Source: Carboxylicivirga taeanensis | GTDB lineage: Bacteria; Bacteroidota; Bacteroidia; Bacteroidales; Marinilabiliaceae | NCBI RefSeq assembly: GCF_051851475.1 | Contig: NZ_JBPUSJ010000001.1 | Span: 558,001-622,000 of the forward strand | DNA length: 64,000 nucleotides | Direction of reading: 5' to 3' | Notes under the pieces: model-generated | Seen by the model: the letters and a program-made list of their open reading frames with translations, nothing else | Told to the model about the DNA's origin: nothing | Databases searched by the model: none | Position numbers and translations under genes: made by a program | Shown here: positions 62,151 to 64,000 of the stretch, piece by piece | Numbering within the stretch: position 1 is the stretch's first letter | How the letters are laid out: every line of letters starts with the position of its first letter

Positions 62151-62174
62151 ACATAAATATTATAAAACATTAAA

Positions 62175-62207
62175 AAACCCCTGTTTCGTTCGAGCAGGGG
62201 TTTCATT
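62175..62207. terminator. Terminator between pheS and the OsmC gene
   Basis: AAACCCCTG and CAGGGGTTT pair perfectly around an 11-nt loop between convergent genes, with A-rich and T-rich sides, so it can act in both directions. Confidence 0.85.
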
Positions 62208-62256
62208 TTAATGGTTTCTAAAAGTCAAAATTTGATGTTTAATAACATTTTTTAAA

Positions 62257-62673
62257 CTATTCGACCACCCGAATTTCGGTTGTAACCGGGATCGCTTTTT
62301 TATAAAGTGCCGACACACCACAGTATCTTTCCTCAGACAAACTCACCGCTTTTTCCAACTTATCCATTGGCAAATTCTGGCCTTTAAATTCATAGATTAC
62401 GTGCATCTTCTCGTAATACTTAGGGTGCTCTTCTGTCAAATCTCCCTCTACAATTATCTGTAAATCTTCAATTTCCACACGCATCTTCTTTAGGATAGAT
62501 ACCACATCCATACCGGTGCACCCCGCCAGGGCAGTTAACATTAATACCTTTGGACGCGTGCCTTTATCTTCTCCTCCATTTTCAACACCTGCATCTAAAA
62601 TTAATTTGTGTCCGAATAATTCGGTTTCCCAGGACATGTTCCCAGTCCATTTAATACTTGTTGACGTTTTCAT
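62257..62673 (-). CDS. OsmC/Ohr-family protein
   Basis: 138 residues. Two redox Cys, C52 (ALAGCTGMDVVSIL) and C118 (EERYCGVSAL), are the peroxide-reducing pair of the family; MRVEIEDLQIIVEGDLTEEH is conserved in the YhfA branch. It likely reduces organic hydroperoxides using lipoylated or thiol partners. It is divergent from the Crp/Fnr gene, with overlapping promoters. Confidence 0.88.
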   Translation of the reverse strand: MKTSTSIKWTGNMSWETELFGHKLILDAGVENGGEDKGTRPKVLMLTALAGCTGMDVVSILKKMRVEIEDLQIIVEGDLTEEHPKYYEKMHVIYEFKGQNLPMDKLEKAVSLSEERYCGVSALYKKAIPVTTEIRVVE

Positions 62674-62696
62674 ATATTAATCTATTTAGATATTTA

Positions 62697-62713
62697 AGAT
62701 AATGTTATTATCT
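62697..62713. promoter_or_regulatory. Dyad operator candidate between OsmC and Crp/Fnr genes
   Basis: AGATAAT, GTT, ATTATCT is a perfect 7-base inverted repeat with 3-nt spacer, between two divergent genes and close to both -7 elements (62724-62731 and 62735-62742). It fits an autoregulatory site for the Crp/Fnr protein or another factor. Confidence 0.45.
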
Positions 62714-62723
62714 AACCTTTTTA

Positions 62724-62731
62724 TATCTTTG
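62724..62731 (+). promoter_or_regulatory. -7 element for the Crp/Fnr gene
   Basis: TATCTTTG (exact TAnnTTTG), 54 nt before the ATG at 62785. The candidate dyad at 62697 would overlap the region upstream of it, around the -33 position. Confidence 0.45.
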
Positions 62732-62734
62732 CCT

Positions 62735-62742
62735 CAAAATTA
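62735..62742 (-). promoter_or_regulatory. -7 element for the OsmC gene
   Basis: On the minus strand TAATTTTG (exact TAnnTTTG), 62 nt before the ATG at 62673. It lies beside the opposing -7 element, so the two promoters probably interfere with each other. Confidence 0.4.
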
Positions 62743-62784
62743 TGACATTTATCACTTTTTTATTCATTCAGTTGTATTCAAGTT

Positions 62785-63492
62785 ATGAAAAATATTCAAA
62801 GTGTCCCTTTCAGCGACGAAGTAGATTTGCTGTCATATGAAATCTTCAGCGGGTTAACAGAAGAGGAACTAGACTCTTTGACGCAGTCAATGAGCTGCAC
62901 CCTCCACAAACGGGGTAACATTCTTTACCACGAAGGTAGTCGTATTAATGGAGCTTATGTAGTTATTAAGGGGATATTGAAGATCTACAAAACCGGATTT
63001 GACGGGAAAGAGCAGATCATCCGCTTTGCTAAAGATGGTGATTTAATTGGGTTTAGGTCGGTTGTGAGCGATGAATTGGCCTGCACAACTGCAAAGGTGG
63101 TTAATGATGCGGTGCTGTGTTACTTGCCTTCCGATGTGCTAACCAGTTTAATAAAGGTTAATCCTGAGTTTGCCATGTCGCTAATGAAATTGACTTGCCG
63201 GGAATTGGGTGAATCCAACAAGTTCTTAACCGATATTGCTCAAAAAACAGTGCGAGAGCGACTGGCCGAAGTGCTGCTGCTATTAATGGATACATTTGAT
63301 TTGGATGAAGATAATACACTCCAGATTTCATTAACCCGCGAGGAACTGGCAAACATGGTTGGTACCGCTACCGAATCTGTTATCCGTCTGTTATCTGAAT
63401 TTAAGTCTGATAAACTGATTGAACTGAATGGGCGTAAGATTAAGTTGATTAATATCCCTAAACTCATCAAGATAGGCAATGTGTATATCTAA
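62785..63492 (+). CDS. Crp/Fnr family transcription regulator
   Basis: 235 residues. Cyclic-nucleotide-binding-type beta-roll (about 20-130, GAYVVIKGILKIYKT and DGDLIGFRSVV), a dimer helix (about 140-175), and a winged helix-turn-helix (about 190-230, LTREELANMVGTATESVIRL). The GE...R phosphate-binding pocket of cAMP-dependent CRP is not conserved (FRSVVSDELACTTAKV), and the N-terminal four-Cys cluster of FNR is missing. The ligand is unknown. Confidence 0.93.
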   Translation: MKNIQSVPFSDEVDLLSYEIFSGLTEEELDSLTQSMSCTLHKRGNILYHEGSRINGAYVVIKGILKIYKTGFDGKEQIIRFAKDGDLIGFRSVVSDELACTTAKVVNDAVLCYLPSDVLTSLIKVNPEFAMSLMKLTCRELGESNKFLTDIAQKTVRERLAEVLLLLMDTFDLDEDNTLQISLTREELANMVGTATESVIRLLSEFKSDKLIELNGRKIKLINIPKLIKIGNVYI

Positions 63493-63531
63493 TCGCAAAT
63501 CGTCTAAAAAAATACTTAACAGCTAACTAAG

Positions 63532-63566
63532 AACGCCTGAACTTGAACAATTCAGGCGTTTTTGTT
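63532..63566. terminator. Terminator between the Crp/Fnr gene and larC
   Basis: AACGCCTGAA and TTCAGGCGTT are perfect 10-base arms around a 9-nt loop, followed by TTTG and T's. It lies between convergent genes and can end both. Confidence 0.85.
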
Positions 63567-64000
63567 TTATCCTAATTGTATTTTTAACGGAGGGATTGGA
63601 AAATCCTTTCCACCACGCGACAATCCTTGTCTCAACGGTGTTATTTCGGCAGGCTCTCCTAACTTTGCGCTTAAAGCGGCTAATACGGCAGAGCCGGTAG
63701 GTGTGCACAACTCATGTTCAATAGGCCCCAGCTTACAAGGTAAACCATGCTTTTCAAATATTATTTTAGTTGCTGGCGCTGGTACCGGCAGGTAACCATG
63801 CGAAAACGTAATATGTCCGCCTCCCAAACTCACCGGCGAGAGCAGTATCGCTTCGGTTGGGGCCTCCAACAGTTGCAAACCCATCACTGCTCCTGTAATA
63901 TCAATAAGAATATCCTGCGCTTCATGTAAGTAGGCATCCTCGTGATGTTCATGCTCATGGTCGGCTCCTTCATGGTGATGATGAGCATGAATATGATCGG
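63567..64000 (-). CDS. larC: LarC nickel-insertion protein, C-terminal part of the LarC1 region (partial)
   Basis: 144 codons of a gene cut by the window's right edge (its N-terminus lies outside). A His/Glu-rich stretch is followed by LIDITGAVMGLQLLEA, SPVSLGGGHITFSHG, LPVPAPATK and ELCTPTGSAVLAAL, matching LarC, which inserts nickel into the pyridinium-type pincer cofactor used by lactate racemase and related enzymes. The chain ends at DFPIPPLKIQLG, which corresponds to the end of LarC1 rather than LarC2. No LarC2 reading frame follows: only a terminator and the Crp/Fnr gene. Split larC genes are known in some bacteria. Confidence 0.78.
   Translation of the reverse strand, partial: DHIHAHHHHEGADHEHEHHEDAYLHEAQDILIDITGAVMGLQLLEAPTEAILLSPVSLGGGHITFSHGYLPVPAPATKIIFEKHGLPCKLGPIEHELCTPTGSAVLAALSAKLGEPAEITPLRQGLSRGGKDFPIPPLKIQLG

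Noticed and set aside
1..64000. CRISPR arrays, tRNA or rRNA genes, IS elements, prophage
   Set aside because: No regular spacer-repeat pattern, cloverleaf, transposase or phage protein was recognised in the frames or gaps read.

Overview
The window looks like a chromosomal segment of a free-living Bacteroidota bacterium, most likely in the Bacteroidales/Marinilabiliales neighbourhood (inference). The evidence is a PorZ-like type IX secretion component, Bacteroidota-type promoters (TTG, 17-20 nt, TAnnTTTG) with little Shine-Dalgarno signal, an AtpB with a cleavable N-terminal extension, a very short AtpC, and ATP synthase genes split over two loci. No rRNA, tRNA, CRISPR array, IS element or phage gene was seen.

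Layout. 1-4.2 kb: minus-strand genes for a membrane protein (cut by the window edge), PorZ, the RdgB house-cleaning pyrophosphatase and a tandem universal stress protein. 4.3-6.1 kb: a membrane adenylate cyclase fused to an HD domain. 6.2-11.9 kb: bactofilin, a small membrane protein and atpB-E-F-H-A-G. 11.9-22.2 kb: mixed housekeeping genes (SpmA/SpmB-like membrane protein, secreted jelly-roll protein, FMN-binding protein, dnaG, sirtuin, OMP barrel, comF, MORN protein, metallo-hydrolase, mpl). 22.2-39.7 kb: an 18-gene minus-strand chemosensory island. 40-46.3 kb: RidA-like protein, HAE3/MMPL exporter, polyprenyl synthase, atpD-atpC. 46.4-56.2 kb: GT9 glycosyltransferase, ankyrin lipoprotein, metF, metH, a degenerate trypsin-like/TPR protein, prfB with its programmed frameshift, and an ArsC-family protein. 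56.3-61 kb: an 18-residue-repeat DUF4097-like protein, a small unknown protein and three consecutive exported cyclophilins, the last fused to a degenerate trypsin-like domain. 61.1-64 kb: pheS, an OsmC protein, a Crp/Fnr regulator and the end of larC.

The most unusual region is the chemosensory island. It holds a complete core (one MCP, CheA, two CheW, CheY, a free HPt, CheD) and a duplicated adaptation set (three CheR, two CheB). It also holds GAF/PAS membrane proteins without kinase domains, a histidine-kinase-like protein whose phospho-acceptor His is Asn, a STAS protein, a SpoIIE-type PP2C phosphatase and a YfiR-like protein. No flagellar, pilus or anti-sigma kinase gene is present, so the output is unknown. 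The single MCP ends in an aromatic pentapeptide of the type that tethers CheR.

A second coherent group is the cyclophilin triplet, which suggests a periplasmic or lipoprotein folding module. A trypsin-like pseudoprotease domain also occurs twice, once with TPRs and once fused to a cyclophilin. metF and metH share a strand and form the methyl branch of methionine synthesis. They are separated by an AT-rich repeat that can form mutually exclusive hairpins.
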